A DNA stretch of 64,000 nucleotides from Pantoea latae (lineage in GTDB: Bacteria; Pseudomonadota; Gammaproteobacteria; Enterobacterales; Enterobacteriaceae), in the NCBI RefSeq assembly GCF_002077695.1, contig NZ_MWUE01000005.1:101955-165954 (forward strand), given 5' to 3'. The notes under the pieces were generated by a model, which searched no databases, was not told where the DNA came from, and saw only the letters and a program-made list of their open reading frames with translations. The translations under genes and the position numbers were made by a program. Each line of letters opens with the position of its first letter. Positions within the stretch are counted from its first letter, which is position 1. Below are positions 18,438-27,659 of this stretch, piece after piece.

Positions 18438-20987
18438 TTAAAACAGCTCGTGGCTCTCGCCGTTATCCATAATGGTGGTGCCGACGTCATGCACGGAATA
18501 TTCCGTCGGCTGCGTACCGTTGATGAAATACTCCTGACGCGTATTGCCGCCGCCGTTAGCCAGCTTGCCGGTGCTGCGATCGATGGTCACCGTCACCACG
18601 CCGTCCGGCGGCGTCAGCGGCTGCTCCGGCACGCCGTCCAGCGCGCTCTTCATGTAGTCGTCCCAGGCTGGCTGAGCGCTTTTCGCGCCGCCTTCGTAGC
18701 CGGAAATTTGATTAGGGATCGCGCCCGACAGCGTGCTGCGGCCCAGATCGCGCCGCGCATCGTCAAAGCCGATCCACACCGAGGTCACCACGCCAGGACC
18801 GTAACCCGAGAACCAGGCGTCCTTAGAACTGTTGGTGGTGCCGGTTTTGCCGCCGATATCGTTGCGTTTCAGATCGCGCGAAGCGCGCCAGCCGGTGCCC
18901 ATCCAGCCCGGTTCGCCGAAGATATTGGAGTTCAGCGCGCTCTTGATCAGGAATGACAGCGGCGTGTTGATCACGTGCGGCGCATACTGCTGACCGTCCG
19001 GCTGCGGCTGGGCGGGCACCTGCTCCAGCGCCGGCTGCGGCGCGGGTTGATTCTGGTTCTGATCGGAAGTGGCGACGTTCTCTACGCTCTCCTCGTTCAG
19101 CGCCAGCGCTTTGCGAGTCTCGCCGTAGATCACCGGCAGATTGCACTGTGGGCAGGCGATGCGCGGTTTCGCTTCGAAAATCGTTCCGCCTTGCTCGTTC
19201 TCAATCTTGCTGATGAAGTAAGGGTCAACCAGGAAGCCGCCATTCGCCATCACCGAGTAGCCGCGCGCCACCTGCAGCGGGGTAAACGAGGCCGCGCCGA
19301 GCGCCAGCGATTCGGTATGCACGATATTCTGCGCCGGGAAGCCGAAGCGCTGCAAATACTCCGCCGCGTAGTCGACGCCCATCGCGCGCATGGCGCGCAC
19401 CATCACCACGTTTTTCGACTGACCTAAGCCCTGACGCAGGCGGATTGGACCGTCGTAGGTCGGCGGCGAGTTCTTCGGCCGCCAGTCAGCGCCCGCGCCC
19501 GCATCCCAGCGTGAGATCGGCACGTCGTTGAGAATCGAGGCGAGCGTCAGGCCGCGATCCATCGCCGCGGTGTAGAGGAACGGCTTGATGTTGGAGCCGA
19601 CCTGGCGCAGCGCCTGGGTGGCGCGGTTGAACATGCTCTGGTTAAAGTCGAATCCGCCCACCAGCGCGCGCACCGCGCCGGTTTGCGGATCGAGCGACAC
19701 CAGCGCGGAGTTGACGTCCGGCACCTGCGCCAGCCACCAGTCGTTATCGACTTTGCGCACCCAAATCTGCTGGCCTGTCTGGATAACCTGCGTCACGCTG
19801 CGCGGCGTCGGGCCCTGAACGGTATCCGACTTAAAGGCGCGCGCCCAGCGCACGCCGGCAAGGCCCAGCGAGACGCTGGTGCCGTCTTTCAGCATCGCGG
19901 TCGCTTCGTTGCTGCTCGCCTGCGTCACGACAGCAGGCAGCAGCGGCCCATAAGCGGGCAGCGGCTTCAGCGCCTTCAGGATCTGCTCCTGACTCCAGGC
20001 GGGTTCGCCCACCTTCCACAGCACGCTGGTCGGGCCGCGGTAGCCGTGGCGCATATCGTAGGCCAGCACGTTGTTGCGCACCGCCTCCTGCGCCGCCTGC
20101 TGCAGGCGACGCGTCACGGTGGTGTAGACCTTGTAACCGTCGTTGTAGGCGCCGTCGCCGTAGCGCTTCACCATCTCCTGACGCACCATCTCGCTGAGAT
20201 AGGGAGAGGAGAAGGCGATTTCCGGGCCGTGATAGACCGCCACCAGCGGCGTGCTGCGCGCCTCGTCATACTGCTGCTGGGTGATGTAGTGCTGATCCAG
20301 CATACGCGCCAGCACCACGTTGCGACGCGCCAGCGCGCGGCTGTGGGAATAGAGCGGGTTGAAGGTCGACGGCGCTTTCGGCAGGCCGGCGATCATCGCC
20401 ATTTCGCTCAGGGAAAGCTGGTCGACCGGTTTGCCGAAGTAGACCTGCGCCGCGGCGCCGACGCCATAGGCGCGGTAGCCGAGATAAATTTTGTTCAGAT
20501 AGAGTTCGAGGATCTCATCTTTATTCAGCAGCTGCTCAATGCGAATGGCGAGAAACGCTTCCTTGATTTTACGCATCAGGGTGCGTTCCGGGCTCAGGAA
20601 GAAGTTACGCGCCAGCTGCTGCGTGATGGTGCTCGCGCCCTGTGAGGCGTGGCCGGACATCAGCGCGATGCTCGCCGCACGGAAAATGCCCACCGGATCC
20701 ACGCCATGGTGCTCATAGAAACGGCTGTCTTCCGTGGCGATAAAAGCTTTGAGCATCACGGGCGGCATCTGCTGCAACGTTAATGGGATACGGCGTTTCT
20801 CACCGTACTGGGCGATCAGCTCGCCATCCGCGCTGTACACCTGCATGGGTGTTTGCAGGCGCACATCTTTCAGCGTGTTAACGTCAGGCAACTGCGGCTC
20901 TATGTATTTGTACAAACCATAAATCGAGCCAGCTCCCAGCAAGACGCAACACACTGCAAGGATTAATAAATACTTTACGAACTTCAC
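18438..20987 (-). CDS. mrcA: Bifunctional penicillin-binding protein 1A
   Basis: PBP1A polymerises and cross-links peptidoglycan at the inner membrane. The 849 residues show a membrane anchor (about 5-27), the GT51 glycosyltransferase domain with IATEDSRFYEHHGVDP (catalytic Glu), GASTITQQLARN and LELYLNKIYLG, an OB-like ODD region, and the transpeptidase domain with the SXXK box SNIKPFLY, SKN in GQSKNVVM and KTGTTN. The start codon is GTG, read on the minus strand at 20985-20987, as in E. coli; there is no strong ribosome site. It is divergent from hofM with 117 bases between. A TATACT on the minus strand in that spacer may be its -10. Confidence 0.97.
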   Translation of the reverse strand: MKFVKYLLILAVCCVLLGAGSIYGLYKYIEPQLPDVNTLKDVRLQTPMQVYSADGELIAQYGEKRRIPLTLQQMPPVMLKAFIATEDSRFYEHHGVDPVGIFRAASIALMSGHASQGASTITQQLARNFFLSPERTLMRKIKEAFLAIRIEQLLNKDEILELYLNKIYLGYRAYGVGAAAQVYFGKPVDQLSLSEMAMIAGLPKAPSTFNPLYSHSRALARRNVVLARMLDQHYITQQQYDEARSTPLVAVYHGPEIAFSSPYLSEMVRQEMVKRYGDGAYNDGYKVYTTVTRRLQQAAQEAVRNNVLAYDMRHGYRGPTSVLWKVGEPAWSQEQILKALKPLPAYGPLLPAVVTQASSNEATAMLKDGTSVSLGLAGVRWARAFKSDTVQGPTPRSVTQVIQTGQQIWVRKVDNDWWLAQVPDVNSALVSLDPQTGAVRALVGGFDFNQSMFNRATQALRQVGSNIKPFLYTAAMDRGLTLASILNDVPISRWDAGAGADWRPKNSPPTYDGPIRLRQGLGQSKNVVMVRAMRAMGVDYAAEYLQRFGFPAQNIVHTESLALGAASFTPLQVARGYSVMANGGFLVDPYFISKIENEQGGTIFEAKPRIACPQCNLPVIYGETRKALALNEESVENVATSDQNQNQPAPQPALEQVPAQPQPDGQQYAPHVINTPLSFLIKSALNSNIFGEPGWMGTGWRASRDLKRNDIGGKTGTTNSSKDAWFSGYGPGVVTSVWIGFDDARRDLGRSTLSGAIPNQISGYEGGAKSAQPAWDDYMKSALDGVPEQPLTPPDGVVTVTIDRSTGKLANGGGNTRQEYFINGTQPTEYSVHDVGTTIMDNGESHELF

Positions 20988-21104
20988 CTGGAATTTCCCA
21001 TCTGTTGTCGTTTGGGCAGTTTATAAACAACCGCGCGGTAGTATAAAGGCAAGCCAGACGCTTTGATATGTCCTTTTGCCCCTGTAGATAAGGAGATCGC
21101 GCGC

Positions 21105-21923
21105 ATGGCTTTTCAGACATGGCAAGTCGGACTGGATATTCAGAATACGCAGCTCTGCGCTCTCGCCGTACAGCGCCGACGCGGCGGCTGGCAACTCTGC
21201 CGCTGGTGGCAGCAAGGGCTGCCGCAAGATACGTTAAGAAACGGCCTGCTGCAATCTTCGCCTGAACTGCAGGCGGCGCTGCGCGACCTGCAGCGCCAGC
21301 TGCCGCAGCGCTATTCGCTGCGCGTCGCGCTGCCTGCGCAGCTGGTGCTGCAGCGGCCGCTGGCGCTGCCCGCCCAGCGACTGCAGGAGCCGGCGCTGGG
21401 ACGTTACGTGACGGCGGCGGCGCAGCGTCTCTTTCCCGTCGAACCTGACGCGCTGGCGCTCGACTATCGCGCCAGCGAAGCGGATCGCCAGCTCTATGTG
21501 ACGGCGGCGCGGCGCGAGGCGATTGCGCAGTGGCTGGCGCCGCTGCAACAGAGCGCGCTGCGGCCTGCGGTTTTTGAACTCGCCACTCATGCGCTGGCGC
21601 AGACCGCGCTGGCCGCGGGGCTGGCTGAGGACGCCGCGCTGCTGCTCTATCAGGATGCGCAGTGGCTCTGGTATAGCCGCGCCAGCGAAGGCCTGGTTGG
21701 CAGCGCGGTGGCGGACAGCGCGGCGGAGACGCTGCCGTCGCGCTATTTCCCTCAGGCGCGCGCGCTGTACGGCTGCGCGCCATCCTCTGTCGCTCTGCCT
21801 GACGCCTTCACGCCTTTTTCGCCGTTGCAGCTGTTTGCTTACCGGCAGCCGCCGCTGCCGCAGCAGGAGGCGGCATTTTGCATCGCCGCCGGCCTGGCGC
21901 TGCGTCCGGAGGATTGCCCATGA
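21105..21923 (+). CDS. hofM: PilM-like DNA-uptake protein HofM
   Basis: HofM is the cytoplasmic actin-like PilM homologue of the type IV pilus/DNA-uptake apparatus. I start it at 21105 because AAGGAG precedes this ATG and the sequence MAFQTWQVGLDIQ lines up with E. coli HofM; the upstream ATG at 21063 would add residues without a counterpart. The 272-residue product is rich in Ala, Leu, Gln and Arg and diverges from E. coli in its middle. It opens a tightly packed operon hofMNOPQ whose members all overlap. In E. coli these genes support use of DNA as a nutrient. Confidence 0.88.
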   Translation: MAFQTWQVGLDIQNTQLCALAVQRRRGGWQLCRWWQQGLPQDTLRNGLLQSSPELQAALRDLQRQLPQRYSLRVALPAQLVLQRPLALPAQRLQEPALGRYVTAAAQRLFPVEPDALALDYRASEADRQLYVTAARREAIAQWLAPLQQSALRPAVFELATHALAQTALAAGLAEDAALLLYQDAQWLWYSRASEGLVGSAVADSAAETLPSRYFPQARALYGCAPSSVALPDAFTPFSPLQLFAYRQPPLPQQEAAFCIAAGLALRPEDCP

Positions 21924-22462
21924 TCGCGGTGAATTTGCTGCCGTGGCGACAGGCCCGCCTGCGGCGTCAGCGGCGCGTCAGCCTGAGCATTGGCGCCGCC
22001 GCGCTGCTGCTGCTGGCGCTGCTGGCGGCCTGGCAGCTGTGGCGCCTCGATTGCGCCAGCCAGCGGCTGCAGGCCGCGCAGCGTGAGGCGCGCGCCGCGC
22101 TGGCGGAAAGCGGCGACCGGCTCGCCCAGCGCCGCGCCTTGCAGCAGCAGCTGGCCGCGCAACAGGCGCAGTGGCGCCGCGTCCGGCGTCACGCCGACCA
22201 GCTGCTGCGCTGGCATCAGTTCTGGCAGGCCCTGCCAGCGCTGCTGCCCGACCCGCTGTGGCTCGATCGCGTAGAGAAACAGCCAGAGCGGCTCAGCATC
22301 GAGGGGCGCGCGCAGAGTATGCAGGCAATAGGCGAGCTGCGTCGGCGGCTGGGTGGCCTGCCGCTGTTCGCGGCGATAAAGCAGGGCAGCGTCGAGCGTC
22401 AGCCGGACGGGCTCTATCGCTTCACGCTGCGCGCCTACCCTGGCGAGGTCGATGATGAATAG
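21920..22462 (+). CDS. hofN: PilN-like inner-membrane protein HofN
   Basis: HofN corresponds to PilN, a bitopic inner-membrane alignment protein of type IV pilus machinery. The start at 21920 gives MIAVNLLPWRQARLRRQRR, the PilN N-terminal signature that binds PilM, followed by one membrane helix (about 20-45) and a coiled-coil-like periplasmic region rich in Gln, Arg and Ala. It overlaps the hofM stop by four bases (ATGA). The 180 residues match the family. A longer reading from 21878 would run inside hofM and is rejected. Confidence 0.88.
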   Translation: MIAVNLLPWRQARLRRQRRVSLSIGAAALLLLALLAAWQLWRLDCASQRLQAAQREARAALAESGDRLAQRRALQQQLAAQQAQWRRVRRHADQLLRWHQFWQALPALLPDPLWLDRVEKQPERLSIEGRAQSMQAIGELRRRLGGLPLFAAIKQGSVERQPDGLYRFTLRAYPGEVDDE

Positions 22463-22943
22463 CGCGCTGGAACGCTGGCTGCACCTGCCGCTGCGCGCCC
22501 GGCTCGCGGTTGCGACGGCGTGCCTGGCGGCGACGATGCTGGGAATATGGCTGCTGCTGCTTCGGCCTCAGCAGCGGGCGCAGCAGGCGCTGCGCGCCGA
22601 TCTCGCTGCTCTCCAACAGCAGTCTCGACAGCAGCAGGCGCAGCTCAGAGCGCTGCCTGCGGAAAACCTGTTGCGGTCGCAGCTCGACGAGACGGCGCGT
22701 CAGATCGCCGCGCGCGCCGCGCCGCTTGAGGCGCTCCTGGCGGCGCGCGGCGACCAGCTGACGGCATGGCAGCCGGAGTCTGCGCCGCGCGCCTTAACCC
22801 TGCTGCTGGCGTGGCCGCAGTTTCAACCGCTGTTTGCCGAGCTGGCGCGCACCGCGACGCCTTTCCCCGCGCGCTTTCTGCTAGAGGCGCAGCAGGGAAA
22901 AGTGCAGGCCAGACTCTGGCTGGAGAGCGACGATGCGCGCTAG
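22452..22943 (+). CDS. hofO: PilO-like inner-membrane protein HofO
   Basis: HofO occupies the PilO position: a short cytoplasmic start, one membrane helix (about residues 18-38, ARLAVATACLAATMLGIWLLLL), a coiled-coil region full of Gln (about 40-75) and a small ferredoxin-like domain. The 163 residues overlap hofN by 11 bases. Two ATG codons lie in tandem at the start. Sequence resemblance to E. coli is low in this family, so the name rests chiefly on position, topology and size. Confidence 0.82.
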   Translation: MMNSALERWLHLPLRARLAVATACLAATMLGIWLLLLRPQQRAQQALRADLAALQQQSRQQQAQLRALPAENLLRSQLDETARQIAARAAPLEALLAARGDQLTAWQPESAPRALTLLLAWPQFQPLFAELARTATPFPARFLLEAQQGKVQARLWLESDDAR

Positions 22944-23340
22944 ATGGCTGTGTGTCACGCTGGCGACGTTCAGCCTGAGCGCCGCGCCGCGCGATCCCTT
23001 TCAGCCGCTGGCCAGCCCGGCGTGCCCGCCGCCGGACACGCTGACCCACTGGCGGCTGCAGGGCGTGCTGGGACGCGGAGCCAGCCTGCGCGCCTGGCTG
23101 GTTGCGCCGCAGGGCGCCAGGGTGGCGGTGGCGTCGGCAACGCCTCTGCCGCTGGTGGGCTGGCAGTTGGGCGCTATCACGCCGCGCAGCCTGACGCTCA
23201 CCACAGGCCGCGGCTGTGCGCCGCAGCGCATCACATTTTCACTGAAGGGAGGCACCTGTGTTCAGGATGATACTTCTGCTGACGGCGTGCGTCCTGCTCG
23301 CGCCGGCGCAGGCCAGCAGCAGCCAGCGGCTCAGCCTTAA
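22933..23340 (+). CDS. hofP: PilP-like periplasmic protein HofP
   Basis: HofP corresponds to PilP, which links the inner-membrane PilNO complex to the secretin. The 135 residues begin with a short signal peptide (MRARWLCVTLATFSLSAA), then RDPFQPL, the motif typical of PilP-like proteins, and a beta-rich domain with WRLQGVLGRG. It overlaps hofO by 11 bases. Its last 27 codons overlap the hofQ start by 83 bases, so the C-terminal tail (rich in Ala, Gln, Pro) is coded together with the HofQ signal peptide. Small cysteine pair near the end (GRGCAPQ, GGTCVQ). Confidence 0.82.
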   Translation: MRARWLCVTLATFSLSAAPRDPFQPLASPACPPPDTLTHWRLQGVLGRGASLRAWLVAPQGARVAVASATPLPLVGWQLGAITPRSLTLTTGRGCAPQRITFSLKGGTCVQDDTSADGVRPARAGAGQQQPAAQP

Positions 23341-24529
23341 TTTCGACGACGCGCCGGTTGAGCGTATTTTGCAGGCGCTGGCGGATTATCAGCGCGTGAA
23401 TCTGTTAATCGCGCCGGGCGTAGAGGGCCAGCTTTCGCTGCGGCTCGACGACGTGCCCTGGCGACAGGCGCTGTCGCTGGTGACGCGGCTGGCCGGGCTC
23501 ACCGTGGTGGAGGAGGAGAATGTGCTGCTGGTCTATCCCGACAGCTGGCGCCAGCATCAGCGAGAAGAGGCGCAGGCCGAGCAGGCCATTGCGGTCGAGC
23601 AGCAGCCGCTGGTGCTGCGCGCCGTGACGCTACGCTACGCCAGCGCGGAGGAGGTCTATCGCAGCCTGCAGGGCGAGCGGCTGTCGCTGATGACGCCGCG
23701 CGGCAGCGTGACGCTGGACGCGCGCGCCAATGCGCTGCTGCTGCGCGATACGGCGGCGGCGCTTAAGGAGACGGAGCGCTGGCTGCAGGCGCTTGACGTA
23801 CCGCTCGAGCAGGTGGAGCTGGCGGCGCATATCGTCACCATCAGCGAGGAGACGCTGCGCGAACTCGGCGTCAGCTGGAGCCTGCCCGCTGGTGCAGAGG
23901 CGGTCAGCGAGGCGCTGCGCCATCCCCGGCTGGCGATCCCGCTGGCGGCAAGCTCGCCGGGCATCGCCGCGGGCGTCACCCTGGCGCGCATCGGCGGCCA
24001 GCTGCTCGACCTGGAGCTGAGCGCGCTGGAGCAGGAGAATCAGGTGGAGATTATCGCCAGCCCGCGTCTGCTCACCTCGCATCAGCAGAAGGCGACCATC
24101 AAGCAGGGCAGCGAAATTCCCTATGAGGTTTCGGCGGGCAACAGCGGCGCCACCACCATCGAATTCAAAGAGGCGGTGCTGGGGATGGAGGTCACGCCCA
24201 ACGTGCTGGGCAACGGACGTATTCTGCTGCGCATCCGACTCAGCCAGAATGTGCCGGGCCGCGCCATCCAGAACGGCGACAGCAGCATTCTCTCTATCGA
24301 CAAGCAGGAAATTGAAACCCAGGTCACGCTAAAAGATGGCGAGACGCTGGCTCTGGGCGGTATTTTTCAACAGCAGCGCAGCCAGGGCGAAAGTCGGGTG
24401 CCGCTGCTGGGCAATATTCCGCTGTTAGGCGCGCTGTTTCGCCATCAGACCACGGAAAATAAAAAGCGCGAGCTGGTCATCTTCATTACGCCGCGATTGG
24501 TCAGGGAAGCAGCGCTTACGGCCGGATAA
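23258..24529 (+). CDS. hofQ: Secretin-like DNA-uptake porin HofQ
   Basis: HofQ is the outer-membrane secretin (PilQ type) through which DNA would enter the periplasm. The 423 residues have a signal peptide (ending ALAPAQA-like LLAPAQA), a secretin STN/N0 domain (LNFDDAPVERILQALADYQRVNLLIAPGV), an N1 domain (RAVTLRYASAEEVYRSLQ) and the secretin core with VEIIASPRLLTSHQQKATIKQGSEIPYEV and the end GNIPLLGALFRHQTTENKKRELVIFITPRLV. The start is GTG at 23258 with GGGAGG five bases before it; an ATG at 23267 is possible. Last gene of the operon; no T-rich terminator follows. Confidence 0.93.
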   Translation: MFRMILLLTACVLLAPAQASSSQRLSLNFDDAPVERILQALADYQRVNLLIAPGVEGQLSLRLDDVPWRQALSLVTRLAGLTVVEEENVLLVYPDSWRQHQREEAQAEQAIAVEQQPLVLRAVTLRYASAEEVYRSLQGERLSLMTPRGSVTLDARANALLLRDTAAALKETERWLQALDVPLEQVELAAHIVTISEETLRELGVSWSLPAGAEAVSEALRHPRLAIPLAASSPGIAAGVTLARIGGQLLDLELSALEQENQVEIIASPRLLTSHQQKATIKQGSEIPYEVSAGNSGATTIEFKEAVLGMEVTPNVLGNGRILLRIRLSQNVPGRAIQNGDSSILSIDKQEIETQVTLKDGETLALGGIFQQQRSQGESRVPLLGNIPLLGALFRHQTTENKKRELVIFITPRLVREAALTAG

Positions 24530-24890
24530 ACCGGAAAATGCGCCCTCCAGTGCCAACTGCGTTGACGCAGGGCAGGAATTAGCTTACAAGGTTTAGCGAT
24601 TTTTAGAACGCTGTAACCGTCCCGACGGCGCGTATCCGTCAGGGTCAGAAGTTTCCTCTGAAGGCGGCGCGTAAAAAGCGCAGCGCTAATGCGTATCGTT
24701 TCGCGCACCGCACACCGGCCCCGCAAGGGGAATGCCGGCGAGCGATTTATTCGGTTGCCAAACGGCCTTGAGTGTTGAGATAATTTTTCGTCTGACTCTT
24801 GCTAACGCTCATGAGGTCTCAGTTCCTGTCCCGCCAGCGAAATCGCTGAACGCGGGGTATCATCAACGAATTCTTAGTAATACCGACAAA
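24530..24890. other. 361-bp spacer hofQ-aroK with leader structure
   Basis: No gene is seen. The right part holds the aroK promoter (separate entry) and a leader of about 100 bases. At 24715-24738 a hairpin has CCCC and GGGG closing a GCAA tetraloop, inside a CCGG/CCGG outer stem with a bulge, just upstream of the promoter. The left part after hofQ is unremarkable and has no clear terminator. Confidence 0.5.
24755..24784 (+). promoter_or_regulatory. Candidate aroK operon promoter
   Basis: TTGCCA at 24755-24760 and GATAAT at 24779-24784 are separated by 18 bases, each one mismatch from the sigma-70 consensus. Transcription would start near 24791 and give a leader of about 100 bases before the aroK ATG. 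This would drive the aroK-aroB-damX-dam-rpe-gph-trpS cluster. Confidence 0.55.
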
Positions 24891-25412
24891 ATGGCAGAGA
24901 AACGCAATATCTTTCTGGTTGGGCCGATGGGTGCCGGCAAAAGCACTATTGGTCGTCAGTTAGCTCAGCAACTCAATATGGAATTTTTCGATTCCGATCA
25001 GGAAATTGAGCGACGTACCGGAGCGGATGTGGGCTGGGTATTTGACGTCGAGGGCGAAGCTGGATTTCGTGACCGCGAAGAAAAAATTATCAACGAGCTG
25101 ACCGAGAAGCAGGGCATTGTCCTGGCGACCGGCGGCGGTTCCGTCAAATCTCGGGAAACACGCAATCGTCTCTCCGCCCGTGGTGTCGTGGTGTATCTTG
25201 AAACCACCATCGAGAAACAGCTGGCACGCACGCAACGCGATAAAAAGCGTCCGCTGCTGCAGGTTGATTCCCCGCCGCGCGAAGTGCTTGAAGCGCTGGC
25301 GGACGAGCGCAACCCGCTCTATGAAGAGATCGCGGATGTCACCATTCGTACTGACGATCAAAGTGCGAAAGTGGTGGCCAACCAGATTATCCACATGTTG
25401 GAAAAAAACTGA
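24891..25412 (+). CDS. aroK: Shikimate kinase I
   Basis: AroK phosphorylates shikimate at the 3-hydroxyl with ATP in aromatic amino acid synthesis. The 173 residues equal the E. coli protein. The P-loop is GPMGAGKST (11-19), the shikimate site [11 protein letters not shown] with Asp and Arg at about 36 and 42, GGGSV near 80-85, and the lid region [11 protein letters not shown]. The ATG at 24891 is set by the conserved [11 protein letters not shown]; an in-frame reading from 24732 adds 53 residues without support. No Shine-Dalgarno is visible before this ATG, which is unusual for a housekeeping gene. aroB follows after 38 bases. Confidence 0.97.
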   Translation: MAEKRNIFLVGPMGAGKSTIGRQLAQQLNMEFFDSDQEIERRTGADVGWVFDVEGEAGFRDREEKIINELTEKQGIVLATGGGSVKSRETRNRLSARGVVVYLETTIEKQLARTQRDKKRPLLQVDSPPREVLEALADERNPLYEEIADVTIRTDDQSAKVVANQIIHMLEKN

Positions 25413-25450
25413 TCTAATGCCGAAAGGCTCAGTAACAGGTATCGAGCATC

Positions 25451-26539
25451 ATGGAGAAGATCACCGTCTCACTGGGAGAGCGTAGCTATCCCATCACCAT
25501 TGCCGCCGGACTGTTCAAGGATCCGGCTTCTTTTTGGCCGCTAAAAGCGGGTGATAACACGATGCTGGTCACCAACCAGACGCTGGAGCCGCTCTATCTT
25601 GACGCGCTTTCGGCGCGGCTGACGGCTGCGGGCGTCAAAGTGGATCAGGTGATTTTACCCGACGGCGAGCAGTACAAAACGCTGGCCGTGATGGATGAGG
25701 TCTTTACCGCGTTACTGCAGAAGCCGCACGGTCGCGACACCACGCTTATTGCGCTGGGTGGCGGCGTGATCGGCGATCTTACCGGTTTTGCGGCCGCCAG
25801 CTATCAGCGCGGCGTGCGCTTTATTCAGGTGCCCACCACGCTGCTGTCGCAGGTCGATTCGTCGGTCGGCGGCAAAACGGCCGTTAACCATCCGTTAGGC
25901 AAAAACATGATCGGCGCCTTCTACCAGCCCGCATCGGTGGTGATCGATACCGACTGTCTGCGCACGCTGCCGCCGCGCGAACTCGCGTCGGGTCTGGCGG
26001 AAGTGATCAAATACGGCATCATTCTGGACGGCGACTTCTTTTGCTGGCTGGAGCAGAACCTGGACGCGCTGCTGGCGCTGGATGAACAGGCGATCGCCTG
26101 GTGCATTCGTCGCTGCTGCGAGCTGAAGGCAGAAGTAGTGGCGGCGGACGAGCATGAGCACGGCCAGCGCGCGCTGCTGAATCTGGGTCACACCTTCGGC
26201 CACGCCATCGAAGCGCACATGGGCTACGGCAACTGGCTGCATGGCGAAGCCGTCGCGGCGGGCATGGTGATGGCGGCGCGCACCGCGCAACGTCTCGGCC
26301 AGTTCAGCGAGGCGGACACCCAGCGCATTATCGCGCTGCTGCAGCGCGCCGGTTTGCCGGTGTACGGCCCGCAAAGCATGCAGGCGGAAGATTATCTGCC
26401 GCATATGCTGCGCGACAAAAAGGTGCTGGCGGGCGAGCTGCGGCTGGTGTTGCCGCTGGCGCTGGGCCGCTCTGAAGTGCGCAGCGGCGTGGCGCATGAT
26501 ATGGTGCTGGCTGCGATTAACGACTGTCAGAAACCCTGA
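25451..26539 (+). CDS. aroB: 3-dehydroquinate synthase
   Basis: AroB turns DAHP into 3-dehydroquinate, the second step of the shikimate pathway, using NAD and a divalent metal. The 362 residues equal E. coli. Visible sites are the NAD-binding [19 protein letters not shown], the [25 protein letters not shown] segment, LAEVIKYGI (Glu metal ligand), and [17 protein letters not shown] with the metal-binding His residues, followed by [10 protein letters not shown]. It lies 38 bases after aroK; damX follows at 72 bases. Confidence 0.98.
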   Translation: MEKITVSLGERSYPITIAAGLFKDPASFWPLKAGDNTMLVTNQTLEPLYLDALSARLTAAGVKVDQVILPDGEQYKTLAVMDEVFTALLQKPHGRDTTLIALGGGVIGDLTGFAAASYQRGVRFIQVPTTLLSQVDSSVGGKTAVNHPLGKNMIGAFYQPASVVIDTDCLRTLPPRELASGLAEVIKYGIILDGDFFCWLEQNLDALLALDEQAIAWCIRRCCELKAEVVAADEHEHGQRALLNLGHTFGHAIEAHMGYGNWLHGEAVAAGMVMAARTAQRLGQFSEADTQRIIALLQRAGLPVYGPQSMQAEDYLPHMLRDKKVLAGELRLVLPLALGRSEVRSGVAHDMVLAAINDCQKP

Positions 26540-26611
26540 ACATAAGCAGTTAAGTGGTGACGCGGCGCGCGGGGTGCGCATGGCCGAATGCCGCTTTACG
26601 GAGGAGGCAAA

Positions 26612-27652
26612 ATGGATGAGTTTAAACCCGAAGACGAGTTAAAACCTGACGCCAGCGACCGCCGTCCCTCGCGCCCGCGTAAGACGTCTTCCGCGCCTAA
26701 GGTTAAGGTGCCGGTTTCGCGCCAGCATATGATGATGGGCATCGGCATTCTGGTGCTGTTGCTGCTGGTGCTCGGCATTGGTTCGGCGCTGAAAGGCCCG
26801 GACGAGAGCAAACCGGCCGCAGGCAAGAGCGCCGGTAACGCACCGGCTTCTGCCGGCGGCAACGGCGGCGAGAAGAGCATTGATCTCTCCGGCTCGACCG
26901 CCATGAGCGGCGGCCAGAGCGCGCCAGCAGAAGGGGCGACAACAGGCAGCGCGCCGGCTGACAACAGCGCGCCGCGCGACGTCTCTATGCCGCCGGTCTC
27001 CTCTACGCCGACGCAGGCCGCGCCGGTAGAGACGCCTGCTAACCAGCAGCGCGTCACCCTGCCTGGCGACCTCAACAGCGCGCTGAGCAATCAGCAGCAG
27101 CAGGTTGACAGCGCCGCACAGGGCGGCAGCTCGCTGCCAACCGCGCCAGCGACCATTAGCGGCAGCGCCAGCAACAGCATTAGCGCGCCTGCGGCGACGC
27201 GTCCGACCACGCCGCGCACCGCTGCGCCGTCGCATACGTCGCGCGAGCCTGCACACAAATCCGCGACCGTCAGCCGACCTGCAGCCAGCGAAAGCCGCAC
27301 CCATACCACGCCGGCGCGTCCTGCGATCAACGGCGCGACAGGCGGCAGCGCAACGGCGGCCAGCAGCAGCGCAGCAGCAGGCAAGTCGGTGCCGGGCGGC
27401 AACTACACGCTGCAGCTGAGCGGCGCGTCACGCGCGGAGAGCCTGAACGCCTGGGCGAAAAAACAGAATCTTAGCGGCTACCACGTTTATAAAACCACTC
27501 GCAACGGCCAGCCATGGTACGTGCTGGTGAGCGGTTCTTACGCGACCTCGGCAGACGCCCGACGCGCCGTCGCTTCGCTGCCCGCTGAAGTGCGCGCGCA
27601 AAATCCCTGGGTGAAGCCTGTAAGCCAGGTGAAGAAAGAAGCCAGCCAGTAA
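26612..27652 (+). CDS. damX: Cell-division SPOR-domain protein DamX (short form)
   Basis: DamX is a bitopic inner-membrane protein that goes to the septal ring through a C-terminal SPOR domain that binds denuded glycan strands. The ATG at 26612 has GGAGG upstream and gives MDEFKPEDELKPDASDRRPSRPRK, the DamX start; the ATG at 26588 has no family match. A membrane helix is at about 36-58. The periplasmic linker is low in complexity (Ala, Ser, Thr, Pro, Gln). The SPOR domain is the last 80 residues (YTLQLSGASRAESLNAWAKK to the end). At 346 residues it is about 80 shorter than E. coli DamX as I recall it, because the acidic cytoplasmic stretch between the start and the helix is missing. Confidence 0.92.
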   Translation: MDEFKPEDELKPDASDRRPSRPRKTSSAPKVKVPVSRQHMMMGIGILVLLLLVLGIGSALKGPDESKPAAGKSAGNAPASAGGNGGEKSIDLSGSTAMSGGQSAPAEGATTGSAPADNSAPRDVSMPPVSSTPTQAAPVETPANQQRVTLPGDLNSALSNQQQQVDSAAQGGSSLPTAPATISGSASNSISAPAATRPTTPRTAAPSHTSREPAHKSATVSRPAASESRTHTTPARPAINGATGGSATAASSSAAAGKSVPGGNYTLQLSGASRAESLNAWAKKQNLSGYHVYKTTRNGQPWYVLVSGSYATSADARRAVASLPAEVRAQNPWVKPVSQVKKEASQ

Positions 27653-27659
27653 ACCATGT

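Noticed and set aside
20988..21104. Search for a Sxy-dependent CRP-S site before hofM
   Set aside because: No TGCGA and TCGCA pair at six-base spacing was seen in the spacer.
24732..24890. Upstream extension of aroK by 53 residues
   Set aside because: The extension covers the promoter and has no family counterpart; AroK is 173 residues in E. coli, starting at MAEKRN.
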